From Diacronema lutheri (Eukaryota > Haptophyta > Pavlovophyceae > Pavlovales > Pavlovaceae), in contig JAGTXO010000032.1 in NCBI GenBank assembly GCA_019448385.1, forward strand, positions 186,001-250,000: a stretch of DNA of 64,000 bases. The letters are read 5' to 3'. The position numbers and the translations under genes are program-made. Position 1 is the first letter of the stretch, and each line of letters begins with the position of its first letter. Of this stretch, positions 41,521-50,259 are shown in pieces. The notes under the pieces were generated by a model. The model did not search any database. It saw only the letters and a program-made list of their open reading frames with translations, and was not told the origin of the DNA.

Positions 41521-41655
41521 CAACTCTCTGCAGGACTGCAACCGCCGACCCGTGCAGCCAGCGCAGCCTCCCAGCCCTGGCTGCATCAGTGCATGGCCAA
41601 TGCGAGTACTCTTGCCAATCACGGCCACTTGTGAGGTGGAGGCGCGCGCTTGCGG

Positions 41656-43305
41656 TCAATCGCCCGCGCTCGCGCTGAGCCGGTAGAGGTCGAGGCGCGA
41701 CGCGCTGCACGTGGCAAACACGCTGCTCCGAGGCAGCTGCGCGATGTCGACGACCGGCTGCGCGTGCGCCTCGAGCTCCTGCACGACGCGCGAGCCGCGC
41801 ACGCTCCATAAGATTGGCCGGCACGTCGCCTCGTCGCCCGCCGCGACGAGCGGCCTCAACGCACCGTCGACGAGTAACGCAGAGCGCGCGAGCGCGAGGC
41901 GAGCGGTGCTGCCACCAACCGCGCCAACCTGCGTGCCGTCCCGCGCGAAGAGCGCGTGCACCGCGCCGCGCTCGAGTGGGGCGTTCGCGTCGCGCCGGCG
42001 AAACGACACGAGGCCGCGCGCAAGCTGCGCGTCAAATGTGACACAGAGAGCGTGGCAGCCGCCGAGTGCGAGCGGCAGCGCGTCCGCGGCGGGCGAGAGC
42101 GTCCCGTCTGGCTCGCACGTCCGGAAGACGAGCGCGTGCTGGGACGCGCACAGCAAACCGGCGGCGGCGGGCAGGGGCCGCGCGCCGCGCGGGTTGGTGC
42201 GCGCCTCGCCGCCGGTTGGGTCCGCGCCGAGCGCGACGAGCGCATGGTACGGCGGCCCGCTCGCCATGGCGTGCGCGCCAGCGGCCGTCGACGCGTCGCG
42301 CGCGCGCACGCCGCCGCCGTCGTCGCCCCCTCGCGCCATCTCGAGCCCTCCGCCGGCAGGCGCGATCAGAGCACCGCATGGCCTGCGCAGATCATATACG
42401 AGGACCTCGCGCCGCGCGGCGACGGCGACGTAGACGAGATGCTCGCGCAGCGGATCCCACTCACACGCCCAGCACGCCGAGCGCGTCTCGAACGCCGCCA
42501 GCACGTTCGCGCTCTCGCCCGACGTGACGCACGCGCGCCCATCAAGGCCGCATGTGAGCACGCGCCTGCGCGCGCTGTCCGCGTCGTGCGGGCACGCGAC
42601 GAGGCCGCGCACGGGCTTGGTGTGCGGCGCGACGAGCATGCGATGGCGCACGTCGTGCAGCGAGATGCGCGCGTAGCCGTGCGCGCCCGGCCGCGTCTCG
42701 GCGCTCGCGAAGACGCTCGAGCCGTGCGCGCGCCCGAACGCGACTATCCGTCCACCCGCGATCGGCACGGATGCGACGCGGCAGGCGGCGGCCGAGGCGC
42801 TCGATGTGTGCGCCGGTGCGGGGGCGCTCGTCACGCTTGGCTCCGGCGCGTGCCGCGCGCCCTGCTCGCTCCGCGCGCCGGGCGCGGGCGCGGCGCGCGC
42901 CGCGTGCTGCGTCTGCGGCCGGCGGTCGCTCAGCCTTCGCAGCTCGAGGCGCGCGCGCGCGACGGCGATGTGCGCGGCGGCGAGCTGCTTCTCGACAGCC
43001 ATGCGCCGCTTGCGCGCACCCTCCGCCTCCTGCTCCGCGCCCTCAACCTGCGCTGCGTCGATCGTGCGCAGCGGCTCGCGCACGTGCACGGGCCACACGT
43101 CGCGCAGCGCGCACGCCGCGCTGCACAGCGGGCACGTCGCGCTCGATCGGCCGAGCCGGCGGATCCACTGCTCGATGCACGAGCGGCCAAAGAGATGGCC
43201 GCACCGTAGCGAGCACGGCGCGTGCCCCTCGTCGTCGCCCTCGCCCCACAGCGGCTCCTGGCACACGACGCACGACAGCTCCTGCTGCCCCTGGCCCTGG
43301 GACAT
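41656..43305 (-). CDS. RFWD3-like RING-coiled coil-WD40 E3 ubiquitin ligase, 549 aa
   Basis: The N-terminal RING reads CVVCQEPL, then CSLRCGHLFGRSCIEQWI and CPLCSAAC (residues about 12-65), close to RFWD3 (LRCGHLFGYRCIEKWL). A conserved link PVHVREPLRTIDAAQ runs into a basic coiled coil (GARKRRMAVEKQLAAAHIAV, then ARARLELRRLSD, to about residue 130). After a low-complexity linker, residues about 180-549 form a WD40-type propeller (RVLTCGLDGRACVTS, ACWACEWDPLREHLVYVAVA). RFWD3 ubiquitinates RPA and RAD51 at stalled replication forks. The ATG at 43305 is preferred over an upstream in-frame ATG at 43362, which would overlap the divergent gene at 43347. Confidence 0.85.
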   Translation of the reverse strand: MSQGQGQQELSCVVCQEPLWGEGDDEGHAPCSLRCGHLFGRSCIEQWIRRLGRSSATCPLCSAACALRDVWPVHVREPLRTIDAAQVEGAEQEAEGARKRRMAVEKQLAAAHIAVARARLELRRLSDRRPQTQHAARAAPAPGARSEQGARHAPEPSVTSAPAPAHTSSASAAACRVASVPIAGGRIVAFGRAHGSSVFASAETRPGAHGYARISLHDVRHRMLVAPHTKPVRGLVACPHDADSARRRVLTCGLDGRACVTSGESANVLAAFETRSACWACEWDPLREHLVYVAVAARREVLVYDLRRPCGALIAPAGGGLEMARGGDDGGGVRARDASTAAGAHAMASGPPYHALVALGADPTGGEARTNPRGARPLPAAAGLLCASQHALVFRTCEPDGTLSPAADALPLALGGCHALCVTFDAQLARGLVSFRRRDANAPLERGAVHALFARDGTQVGAVGGSTARLALARSALLVDGALRPLVAAGDEATCRPILWSVRGSRVVQELEAHAQPVVDIAQLPRSSVFATCSASRLDLYRLSASAGD

Positions 43306-43346
43306 GACTTTGGCGGTTTCAAAGCGTTCGCTCCCGCGCGAACGCG
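43306..43346. promoter_or_regulatory. 41-bp bidirectional promoter with E2F-like motif
   Basis: Between the RFWD3-like ATG (minus) and the next gene (plus). TTTGGCGGTTTCA at 43309..43321 contains TTTGGCGG, an E2F-type core. The same 13 bp (reverse complement TGAAACCGCCAAA) lies at 47296..47308 before the ASF1-like ATG. Confidence 0.5.
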
Positions 43347-44243
43347 ATGGTCGTCGACGCATTCACGCGCCGATGGGTGCTCGGGGCGATCGTCGCGCTG
43401 CCGCTGGGCGGCGAGCCGCTCGGCTCGGCGCTCTACACGAATGTGCGCAAGAGCATCGTCCGCTCCGCACAGATTGCTGACCAGCTCGACAAATGGCAGA
43501 AGGGCGCGTACGAGGACCTCGTGCTCGGCGCGCCGCCGCCCGCTGACGCCCGTCCGCTCGTGCTCGAGCCGACGCTCGCGCGCACGCTCCTCGACGCTGC
43601 GTCCGACGCCTTTGCGCAGGTGCGTCCCGACGTGCGGCGTGACGACCTCGCCTCGCGCGCCGAGGAGGCCGCCATGCGCACGCTCTCCAACTCGGAGCGC
43701 GAAGCGGTCGCGCAGGACAGCGGCGCGCTCGGCGCACGCTTCGAGCTGCTCGTCCTGCGCGACTGGCTCGCGTACCGCGACGCCCTCCCGACGGGCGAGA
43801 GCCGCGCGCGCTTCACCGCCGCGTACGGCGAGCGGCTGCGCGCGCAGCTGCTGCCCAACGGCGCGGGCGGCGGCGCGGCGGCGTGCGACGGGCGCGCGTC
43901 GACGGACGACGCGCTGCGCGCGGCGCAGCGCCTCGTCGCCGCGCTCGAGCGCGGTGGTGCGGTGCGCGGCGTCGCGTGGCAGAACGTCGACCTCTTCTCT
44001 GAGGGCCTCTCCGACTCGTTCTCCGTCCTCCTCGAGCGCAGCGCGTGGCTGCGCGCGTCGCTCGAGCTGCAGACCGGTCGCAGCCTCTTCCGCCCCGACC
44101 CGGTCGGCGAGGGGGTGGCCGCGTGCTTCCGCGCGTGCGCGGCACGCGAGACCGCGCACATAGAGTACTACCTCGACGACGCGTACCGGCCGTCGAGCAC
44201 CGCGCCGCCGACCCAAACGCTCATTGAGTGGACTTTGGTCTGA
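43347..44243 (+). CDS. unknown protein, 298 aa, with N-terminal hydrophobic segment
   Basis: Not recognised. Starts MVVDAFTRRWVLGAIVALPL, which could be a short transit or signal-anchor segment. The rest is helical and rich in Ala, Arg and Asp (IVRSAQIADQLDKWQKGAYE, LLVLRDWLAYRDALP, SFSVLLERSAWLRASLELQT). It ends RETAHIEYYLDDAYRPSS...LIEWTLV. No Cys/His metal sites or repeats are seen. Codon use is like its neighbours and the frame is clean over 897 nt, so it is a real gene. It is head-to-head with the RFWD3-like gene and convergent with TACO1 (39 bp). A plastid or lumenal protein is possible but unproven. Confidence 0.65.
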   Translation: MVVDAFTRRWVLGAIVALPLGGEPLGSALYTNVRKSIVRSAQIADQLDKWQKGAYEDLVLGAPPPADARPLVLEPTLARTLLDAASDAFAQVRPDVRRDDLASRAEEAAMRTLSNSEREAVAQDSGALGARFELLVLRDWLAYRDALPTGESRARFTAAYGERLRAQLLPNGAGGGAAACDGRASTDDALRAAQRLVAALERGGAVRGVAWQNVDLFSEGLSDSFSVLLERSAWLRASLELQTGRSLFRPDPVGEGVAACFRACAARETAHIEYYLDDAYRPSSTAPPTQTLIEWTLV

Positions 44244-44282
44244 CCTTTTTTGTCTGCTCCTAGGGCCGCGCGGCCGACGGCC

Positions 44283-45249
44283 CTACAAGGCCATGTTGTG
44301 CTCGACGAAGGCGACGTCGTCGAGCTCTTCCAAGCGGTCGATGCAGCGGAAATTTGCCGCCTCGTCCTCCTCCGAGACCTCGACGAGCGAGTTGGGCACG
44401 TGCACGAGCGAGCTCGAGCAATCGAGGCCGGCCGCCTGCAGCGCGGCCTGCATCATCCCCACCTCGGCGGGCGAGGTGAGCACGACCGCCTTGACGGCCG
44501 CCGGATCGCCACGCCCGTCCGGATCGGGCGCCTGCAGCTCCACATCGCCCTCGCAGCCCGCCTCGATCGCCAGGTCGAGGGCGCGCTCCTCGTCCAGCTC
44601 AGCGCTGACGCACAGCCGGCCGCGCAGCGCGAAGTTGAAGGCGACGGAGCCCGGCGACGCGATCTTGCAGCCCGTCTTGCTCACGGCCGTGTTCACGTCC
44701 GCTGCGGCGCGGTTGTTGTTGTCGGAAAGCACGTTGACAATCAGCCCGACGCCGCCAAAGCCGTACGCCTCGTACGTGAGCTCCTTGTAATCGGAAGTCG
44801 TCGACTCGCTCGCCCGCTTGATGTTGCGGTCGATCACGTCCTTTGGCACGTCGAGGCTCATCGCTTCGCGGATGATCGCAGCGAGCGCGCGATTGATGCT
44901 CGGGTCGTCGCCGCCGGCCTTGACGGCGACGACGACCTTTTTGCCTGCGCACGCGCCGGGTGGAGTGAGCGATGCCGCGGCGCGCCGGTAGGCCGCGCGT
45001 GCGCCCCTCGCGGTGGGCGGGTGACGCGCGTGCGCGCGCGGACGTGGCGCGCGTGCGCTCGCCAATGTATGAGGCCTTCTTTGCGTACTGCGCCTGTGTC
45101 TTCGCCATCTTGAGCTTGTTGTTCTCAAAGCGGCGGCCCATCAAGACGGGGCGCGCACGCGGCTGCGCCGCTCGTCGCGCGAGCGCCATCGGCCTCATGG
45201 CCTGCGCTCCGGCGACGAGGCACGCCAGCGCGAAAAAGCGCGAAACCAT
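44283..45249 (-). CDS. YebC/TACO1-family protein, organelle-targeted (282 aa)
   Basis: Exons are 45249..45063 and 44944..44283. The 118-nt intron begins with GC and splits a Gly codon (g|gc). The N-terminus is a signal peptide (VSRFFALACLVAGAQA) plus a basic stretch, suggesting plastid delivery. The family start MGRRFENNKLKMAKTQAQYA follows, then VVVAVKAGGDDPSINRALAA, MSLDVPKDVIDRNIKRA, the signature YEAYGFGGVGLIVNVLSDN, VNTAVSKTGCKIASPGSVAF and a C-terminal domain ending VEHNMAL. YebC proteins bind ribosomes or DNA; TACO1 promotes translation of specific organelle mRNAs and relieves stalling at proline runs. Length fits the family plus a targeting peptide. Confidence 0.9.
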
Positions 45250-45317
45250 CGTGGAATAAATGAAGACTGGGATGGAGATCCAAAGACAGCAATCGGCGGG
45301 CTGGGCCGGTCCAACCC

Positions 45318-46331
45318 ATGCGGGAAGGAGCCGATCGCGCGGTGAGTGGCCGGCCGGAGCGCAGCGCGCGCGGGCGCGCGCTGCTGCCGCTGTTCGCGCT
45401 CGCCGCGCGGCCCGCCGGCACCCGCGCCAACGGCGAGCACGCCGTCTTCAGCATGGCGTGCACATACAAGCGAGCCGACGTCGAGGTGTTTGTCGGCTCG
45501 CTCCGCGCGACCGGCTTTGATGGGCATGTGCAGTTCGGCGTGGACGCGGCGCTCGACAACGTGACGGCGAGCTACTATGCGAGTGAGCGCGTGACGACCG
45601 ACTCGATCCCGTGCGAGACCATCCCGCTCCTCACCGACGCGCTGCGCGCGTCCCACGGGCTTTGGCTCGGCGGGCTCAACCAGGTGCGCTACTCGCACTA
45701 CGTGCGCTGGCTCGACGAGCGGCCAAGTCTCGTATGGGTGTGGCTGCTCGACGCGCGCGACGTGGTGTTCGTGCGCCACCCGTTTGAGCGGTCGCCGCCC
45801 GCCATCGCCCTCTTTGCCGAGATGCCCGCGAGCAGTGTGTGGGTGAACCAGCGCGTCTCGACGTGCTTCGGCGAGCGTGCGGCGCGCGAGATGATGGCAA
45901 CGCTTCGGTACAACCTGTGCGGTGGCACGGTGTACGGCACGGCGGCGTCGCTCCGCCGCTTCAGCGACGCGATGCTCGGCGTCGCCAAGCGCATGTCCGT
46001 CGACGGCGCCAAGCGGCGCGTATGCCACGTGAACGACCAGCCCCTGATCAACTACCTCGCGTGGCAGCAGGGCATGCGCGCGCCCGGCGCGCACGAGACG
46101 ACGGAGCTTGGTGCGGTGCAGCTGCACGGCCTATTCCAAGGGCCCGCGCTCACGATCAAGACGCCTCGCGTCTGCGAGGTCTTCACCCTCCTGCTCCAAA
46201 AGCGGCAAAACGGGACGGGTCAGATCGCCATCGTGCACAAGTGGAACAAGTGCCCGGCCGCGCGCGCGTTCGCAGCCGCGCGCTACCCGCACCTGCCCGT
46301 GGCGCGCGCGCGCAGCTGGCGGCGGCGGTGA
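45318..46331 (+). CDS. GT-A-fold glycosyltransferase-like protein, 337 aa
   Basis: The core AVFSMACTYKRADVEVFVGS, SLRATGFDG and WVWLLDARDVVFVRHPFE is the pattern of a large plant/algal/protist family of nucleotide-sugar transferases; DARD supplies the DxD-like metal site. NLCGGTVYGTAASLRRFSDA and NDQPLINYLAW match the acceptor-side motifs (a G-x-x-x-G loop and the DQ..NYL block). It ends IAIVHKWNKCPAARAFAAAR. The N-terminal 40 residues are basic, with a weak hydrophobic segment (ALLPLFALAARPAG), perhaps a Golgi anchor. The sugar donor is unknown. The last 100 bp take part in an inverted repeat with the next gene. Confidence 0.7.
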   Translation: MREGADRAVSGRPERSARGRALLPLFALAARPAGTRANGEHAVFSMACTYKRADVEVFVGSLRATGFDGHVQFGVDAALDNVTASYYASERVTTDSIPCETIPLLTDALRASHGLWLGGLNQVRYSHYVRWLDERPSLVWVWLLDARDVVFVRHPFERSPPAIALFAEMPASSVWVNQRVSTCFGERAAREMMATLRYNLCGGTVYGTAASLRRFSDAMLGVAKRMSVDGAKRRVCHVNDQPLINYLAWQQGMRAPGAHETTELGAVQLHGLFQGPALTIKTPRVCEVFTLLLQKRQNGTGQIAIVHKWNKCPAARAFAAARYPHLPVARARSWRRR

Positions 46332-46392
46332 ACACCGCCGCCAGCCGCGAGCGCGCGCGCGGCCGGGCACTTGTTCCACTTGTGCACGATGG
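46230..46392. repeat. 40-bp inverted repeat joining two gene tails
   Basis: A 40-bp word starting catcgtgcacaagtggaac at 46230 returns as its exact reverse complement at about 46352..46392. A second, shorter palindrome (ctggcggcgg... against ...ccgccgccag) lies between the arms. Both convergent reading frames therefore encode IVHKWNKCPAARA. Confidence 0.85.
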
Positions 46393-46819
46393 CGTCGACG
46401 GTGTTCGCACCCAACTCGAGCGCCGCGCGCGCCTCGGCCGCGCCCGCGCGCAGCTCGCGGTTGGCGCGCGCGAGCATCACCACCGTCTTTTCGCGCGCGC
46501 TCAGCTCGCGGTGCAGCGCGCCGAGCCGAACGACGAGCTCCTCCGCCCGCAGCCGCGCGTCGAGCAGCGCCACGCGCAAGACCACGACGGCCTTTGCGCG
46601 AGCACCGCCGTCACCCGCGCCGTCCTCGGCGTCGGCGGCGGCGCGGGCGGCGGCGCGGGCGTCCGGGCGCGCACTGCCGGCATCGGCCGCCGCACCAGCG
46701 CGCGCGCCGGCCGCGCCGTCACGCTCGGCGAGCGCGCGCAGCTCATTGACGAGCTGGGCAGAGGCAAGCGCGAGCTGCTTGAGCGTTCGCTCCGAAGCGT
46801 GCCGCGCGCGGGCGGCCAT

Positions 46820-46892
46820 GCTGAGACGGCCTCAGGCGGCCATGCTGAGACGGCCTCAGGCGGCCATCCTGAGACGGCCTCAGTCGAAAGTC
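46820..46892. repeat. three 24-bp tandem repeats
   Basis: Unit ctgagacggcctcaggcggc plus cat(g/c). Each unit is internally palindromic (CTGAG...CTCAG). They interrupt the kelch gene. Confidence 0.85.
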
Positions 46893-47294
46893 GAAACTCG
46901 AAAAGGGCATGGCGTCGCGCAGCCATTGCGGGCTGAGCCAGCGCTCGTCGTGCGCCGAGAAGACGTGCACCGCCTCGGCGTCCGGGCAGCAGCCGTCCAG
47001 CGACGCGCGCCCTCCTAGGATGAGTATGATACCGCCGAACGCGTAGCAATACTCGCCCACAGCGTGAACGGCGAGTGCGCAGGCGGCGTCGAGAGCGGCA
47101 CGCGCGTCCACGCGCGCGCCGCCACGTCGAAGCGATTGAGGTTGGCTTGCGTGTCAACGCCGAGGCCACCAAGCACTTACAGGGCTCGGAGCGACGCCGC
47201 GTCTTCGAAAAGGACGCACGACGCGCCCTCACGCGGGCTCGGCGCACACGAGTCACCGCTCGCGAGCTCCCAGAGCCCCATCGTCCACGAAAGT

Positions 47295-47310
47295 CTGAAA
47301 CCGCCAAAAG
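47295..47310. promoter_or_regulatory. E2F-like site before the ASF1-like gene
   Basis: CTGAAACCGCCAAAAG ends 2 bp before the ATG at 47313. The minus strand reads TTTTGGCGGTTTCAG. 13 bp are identical to the site at 43309..43321. Confidence 0.5.
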
Positions 47311-47312
47311 CG

Positions 47313-47711
47313 ATGGCCTTATTAGTGGAGGTCGCGCGTCTCAACATCGAGCCCGAGGGGCTGTGCCCGATCGAAGCGGAGCTCAAGCTCGGCGTGGATT
47401 TCACCGTCGACACCGACCTCGTGCTTGCACGCTGGCAGCTCCGCTACATCGCGGACCACGCGCACAGGCGGCACGTCGTCGAGCTTGAGTCGACGGCGCC
47501 CGCGCCGCTCGCGCGCGGCGCGCACACGCTCGCGCTCGCGGTGAAAGACTTTGGCGTGGGCGGGTTGAGCAAGGCGGTGCTGCTCAACGTCGGCCTGCTC
47601 GTCCTTACACTCTTCGACGGCGAGCGGGAGGTGCTGCAGGTATCGATGGTCGTGCAGGTGGTCGAGCGCGAAGGCGCCATCATGCGGCTCGTGCTCAACC
47701 CAATGGAGTGA
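47313..47711 (+). CDS. ASF1-like histone-chaperone-fold protein (tentative), 132 aa
   Basis: Compact all-beta protein: ALLVEVARLNIEPEG, ELKLGVDFTVDTDLVLARWQ, LRYIADHAHRRHVVELES, PAPLARGAHTLALAV and VGLLVLTLFDGEREVLQVSM. The strand order and spacing follow ASF1 (V.V.N..V, EI.FEC..DL..DLEWKLIYVG, VLVGPVPVGR, VGVTVVLLTCSYRGQEFIRV). Identity is low and the core is shorter than the about 155 residues of ASF1, so a different immunoglobulin-like protein is possible. Support from context: TGAAACCGCCAAA just before the ATG is shared with the RFWD3-like gene, fitting S-phase control. It overlaps the disrupted kelch gene start on the other strand. Confidence 0.4.
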   Translation: MALLVEVARLNIEPEGLCPIEAELKLGVDFTVDTDLVLARWQLRYIADHAHRRHVVELESTAPAPLARGAHTLALAVKDFGVGGLSKAVLLNVGLLVLTLFDGEREVLQVSMVVQVVEREGAIMRLVLNPME

Positions 47712-47890
47712 CGACGCGCGGGCGCACGCCGCATGCAACGCGCGGACGGGCGCGCGCCAGCCCGGCGCGCGCAGGCTCGCTCACGAGCGCCAGAGCGCTG
47801 ACCTTCCGCAGAGGCCAACCGGGTCACCCGGTCGACATCCTCCCCCGTACAGTATGGTACCTACAAAGTCGGAACGGGAAGCCCACAAAA

Positions 47891-49063
47891 ATGGCGCGAA
47901 CGGCCGTCGTGCTCGTGCCGGGCGACGCAAGCAACCGGCTGTACGCGCGGCTGGACAAGCCGCGCGTTGTGCGTCCGTGGTGCGCGCGCACGTCGAGCAC
48001 GTGGCTCCGACTCTGGCTGCGGCTCGCTTCGCTGCTCAATCCGCTCGAGCTGCCGTGCTGGTGCGACAACATGCAACTCCGGCTCAACGCGACCACGCGC
48101 GCGCTGCGCAACGCGCCCGGCGTGCGGACGCGCGTCTTCGACTTTGGCGGCACGTCCAGCATGGAATTGCTCGACCCATCGTTGCCGGCGCGCGCGACGG
48201 CCGTCTGGGCGCCGATGGTGGCGTCGCTCGTCCACGCCGGCCTCGAGCGCAACGTGTCGTTGCGCGGCGCGCCGTACGACTTTCGGCTGTCGCCGCGCAC
48301 GGACACGGCTTACTTCGACGCGCTCGCGCGTCTGATCGACGCGACAAGCGACGCGCACGGCGGCCAGCCTGTCGTGCTCGTCAGCCACAGCCTCGGCTGC
48401 CTGCAGGTGCACGCGTTCCTGCGCGCGCGCTCGGCCGAATGGCGCGCCAGGCGCGTGCGCACATGGGTAGCGATCGCGGGGCCGTACGGCGGGACGACCA
48501 GCCTGCTCAGGCTGCACGCGAGCGGCGACGCGCAAGGGCTACCCGTCTCGAGCCTCGCGCTGCGCGAGCAGCAGCGCAGCTACGAGAGTAATGCGTGGAT
48601 GCTCCCGCAGCCCGCGCTCTGGGCGGGCGCGGGCGCACTCGCGACGACGCGCGCGCGGGCGTACACGGCGGACGAGCTTCCCGCCTTCCTCGACGACGCG
48701 CGCTCGCGCGTTGGCGCCTCGCTCCTCGACGCGCTCGGTCCGCTGCGCGCCGGCTTCGACGCGCCGCCGCGCGTCGCGGTCGAGTGTGTCTTTTCGACTG
48801 GCGTTCCGACGGCGGAGCGCTTTGACTGGCGCGCCGCGGCGGCTGGCTTTGACGAGCAGCCGGTCGAGCTGACGGGCGACGGCGATGGCACGGTGAACGC
48901 GCGCAGTTTGAGCGTGTGCGCGCGCTGGGTCGGCGCGCAGGCCGAGGCCGTGCGTGTGCGCGTGCTGCATGGCGTTCGGCACCGGGACATGGTGATGGAT
49001 CAGCGTGTCGTGCAGCTCGTGCTCACGGTGGCCGGGCTGGCGCCAGCGCCCGGCCCGGCCTAG
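47891..49063 (+). CDS. LCAT/phospholipase A2 group XV-like acyltransferase, 390 aa
   Basis: Alpha/beta hydrolase of the lecithin:cholesterol acyltransferase family. N-terminal VVLVPGDASNRLYARLD is the oxyanion region. A lid with PCWCDNMQL follows, then APYDFRLSPRTDTAYFDAL, the nucleophile Ser in VVLVSHSLGCLQVHAFL, and WVAIAGPYGGTTSLLRL. The catalytic Asp is in TGDGDGTVNARSL and the His in GVRHRDMVMD. The whole triad is present. Such enzymes transfer or hydrolyse acyl chains of phospholipids, for example phospholipid:diacylglycerol or sterol acyltransfer. No clear signal peptide follows the ATG at 47891, so location is uncertain. Intronless. Confidence 0.85.
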   Translation: MARTAVVLVPGDASNRLYARLDKPRVVRPWCARTSSTWLRLWLRLASLLNPLELPCWCDNMQLRLNATTRALRNAPGVRTRVFDFGGTSSMELLDPSLPARATAVWAPMVASLVHAGLERNVSLRGAPYDFRLSPRTDTAYFDALARLIDATSDAHGGQPVVLVSHSLGCLQVHAFLRARSAEWRARRVRTWVAIAGPYGGTTSLLRLHASGDAQGLPVSSLALREQQRSYESNAWMLPQPALWAGAGALATTRARAYTADELPAFLDDARSRVGASLLDALGPLRAGFDAPPRVAVECVFSTGVPTAERFDWRAAAAGFDEQPVELTGDGDGTVNARSLSVCARWVGAQAEAVRVRVLHGVRHRDMVMDQRVVQLVLTVAGLAPAPGPA

Positions 49064-49105
49064 CGGCGGCGCCACATTTTTTGGCGTTGTTGGACCCAAA
49101 TCAGC

Positions 49106-49135
49106 TTGCCCCCCCCCCCCCCCCCCGGGGGGGCC
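49106..49135. repeat. C run followed by G run
   Basis: About 20 C then 7 G between the LCAT-like stop and the convergent GT25 stop. It can fold on itself in the transcripts of both genes. Confidence 0.8.
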
Positions 49136-50134
49136 CTATCGCGCCAGCCCCGCGGGCGATCTTCGCCTCACGCTCTGCACGAGCGGGCGCAACGGGCCGC
49201 GGCCGGCGACGAGTATGTGCTCAGACACGTTGCGCGTCAGCTCCGGCGGCGGGCACGCCTTGCCCCAGCACGGCTGCAGGTCGGCGGTGCGCGGGAACAT
49301 GGCGACCAGCTTTTGCGTCTGCTGCGAGCCGAGCTTGTCGGGCCAAGAGGGCCACGGCTCGCGCGTGTACCGGTTGGGCGGCGCGCTCGGGTAGTCCCAG
49401 TGCGCGAGCTGCAGGTCCGCCGGCCCCTGGTAGGGCATGTGTGCAAGGAGCCATCGTGCGCCCGCCTGCGAGACGAGGTAGCCGCACGCTCCGTGCATCA
49501 CGCGCTCGCGTGGGTTGATGCGGTGCAGCCGCTGCGGGCGCGAGAGCTCGTCGGCCGTCGGCCGCGCGTAGTTGCATACGAAGCACACGTGGTAGTCACT
49601 CGGCAGCGCGAGAGACGCGAGCGACGGTGACGCGGGCGCGCGCGCGCCGCCGAGCAGCTCCGCGACGACCGTAGTGAAGTTATCGGGAAAGAAAGCATCG
49701 TCCTCGCAGACGAGGATGTGGCGGTGGCCGCGCGCCACCGCGTCGTAGTAGGCCGCCGCGTGCTTCATGTTGAGCGAGATCTCGCCGATCCGCATCCACG
49801 TGAGCTTAAAGTTCATCGCGCGCGCGGTGCGCGCAAAGAGCGCGTTGGACGGGTAGACACACGCGACAACCTCGTCAGTGAGGAGCTCGCGGTCCCAACC
49901 AGTCACAAAGCGCACCTGCAGCCCCAGCTTGTCTGCGCGCGCCTCCATCCGGCCGCGCCGCTCCTTGAGCTTGGCGTACGTCGTGACATAAAAGCCGTCG
50001 AGCCCGAGCGACGGAAGTGTCGCGTCCGTGTTGACGCCATACGTGACCATCTCGGTGCGCTTGAGGAGCGCGTCCTCGCACGGCAGCATCGCGCCCACGC
50101 CCGCCGCCGCAAGCGCGACGAGCGCGCGCTGCAT
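49136..50134 (-). CDS. glycosyltransferase family 25 (LPS/collagen galactosyltransferase-like), 332 aa
   Basis: Begins with a short hydrophobic N-terminus (ALVALAAAGVGAML), a possible signal. The GT25 core is YVTTYAKLKERRGRMEARAD, RFVTGWDRELL, then IGEISLNMKHAAAYYDAVAR and HILVCEDDAFFPDNFTTVVA; EDD is the metal-binding motif. The later block HGACGYLVSQAGARWLL matches the family's acceptor loop. An Asn-glycosylation site and several Cys in the C-terminal third (LQPCWGKACPPPE) fit a secretory protein. The family adds galactose or glucose to proteins or glycans. The ATG at 50134 is 125 bp from the divergent HAD gene. Confidence 0.85.
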   Translation of the reverse strand: MQRALVALAAAGVGAMLPCEDALLKRTEMVTYGVNTDATLPSLGLDGFYVTTYAKLKERRGRMEARADKLGLQVRFVTGWDRELLTDEVVACVYPSNALFARTARAMNFKLTWMRIGEISLNMKHAAAYYDAVARGHRHILVCEDDAFFPDNFTTVVAELLGGARAPASPSLASLALPSDYHVCFVCNYARPTADELSRPQRLHRINPRERVMHGACGYLVSQAGARWLLAHMPYQGPADLQLAHWDYPSAPPNRYTREPWPSWPDKLGSQQTQKLVAMFPRTADLQPCWGKACPPPELTRNVSEHILVAGRGPLRPLVQSVRRRSPAGLAR

Positions 50135-50259
50135 CCGGTTCGGTGCCGCTTTGTTTCAAACTGGGCTCCTGTGCAAAAGCCAGGACCAGTTCCAGCTATG
50201 CTTTCCCTCGACGGTGCCGCGCCAAAACAATTTTTAAAACACGGTGTTGCGCTGCACCC

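Larger units (their letters stand above)
46283..47347 (-). pseudogene. kelch-repeat plus coiled-coil protein, apparently disrupted
   Basis: From ATG 47347 the minus strand reads RRATSTNKAIAFGGFRLSW, then ends at an in-frame TAA (47177..47179). Kelch coding resumes at once in the same frame with VLGGLGVDTQANLNRFDVAA and YCYAFGGIILILGGRASLDG, DERWLSPQWL. The context suggests TAA replaced a Tyr codon (xLyVLGGLG). Three 24-bp repeats (about 46820..46892) then carry a frame change before a coiled coil (LRVALLDARLRAEELVVRLG, ALHRELSAREKTVVMLARAN). Its last residues copy the neighbouring glycosyltransferase through the inverted repeat. The first part overlaps the ASF1-like gene by 35 bp. Either a recent pseudogene or a gene with unusual splicing; GTAAGT at the stop could also be a donor. 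Confidence 0.5.

Noticed and set aside
43306-43362. Longer RFWD3-like start at ATG 43362
   Set aside because: It would overlap the divergent gene start at 43347, and the added residues are basic and unlike the family N-terminus.
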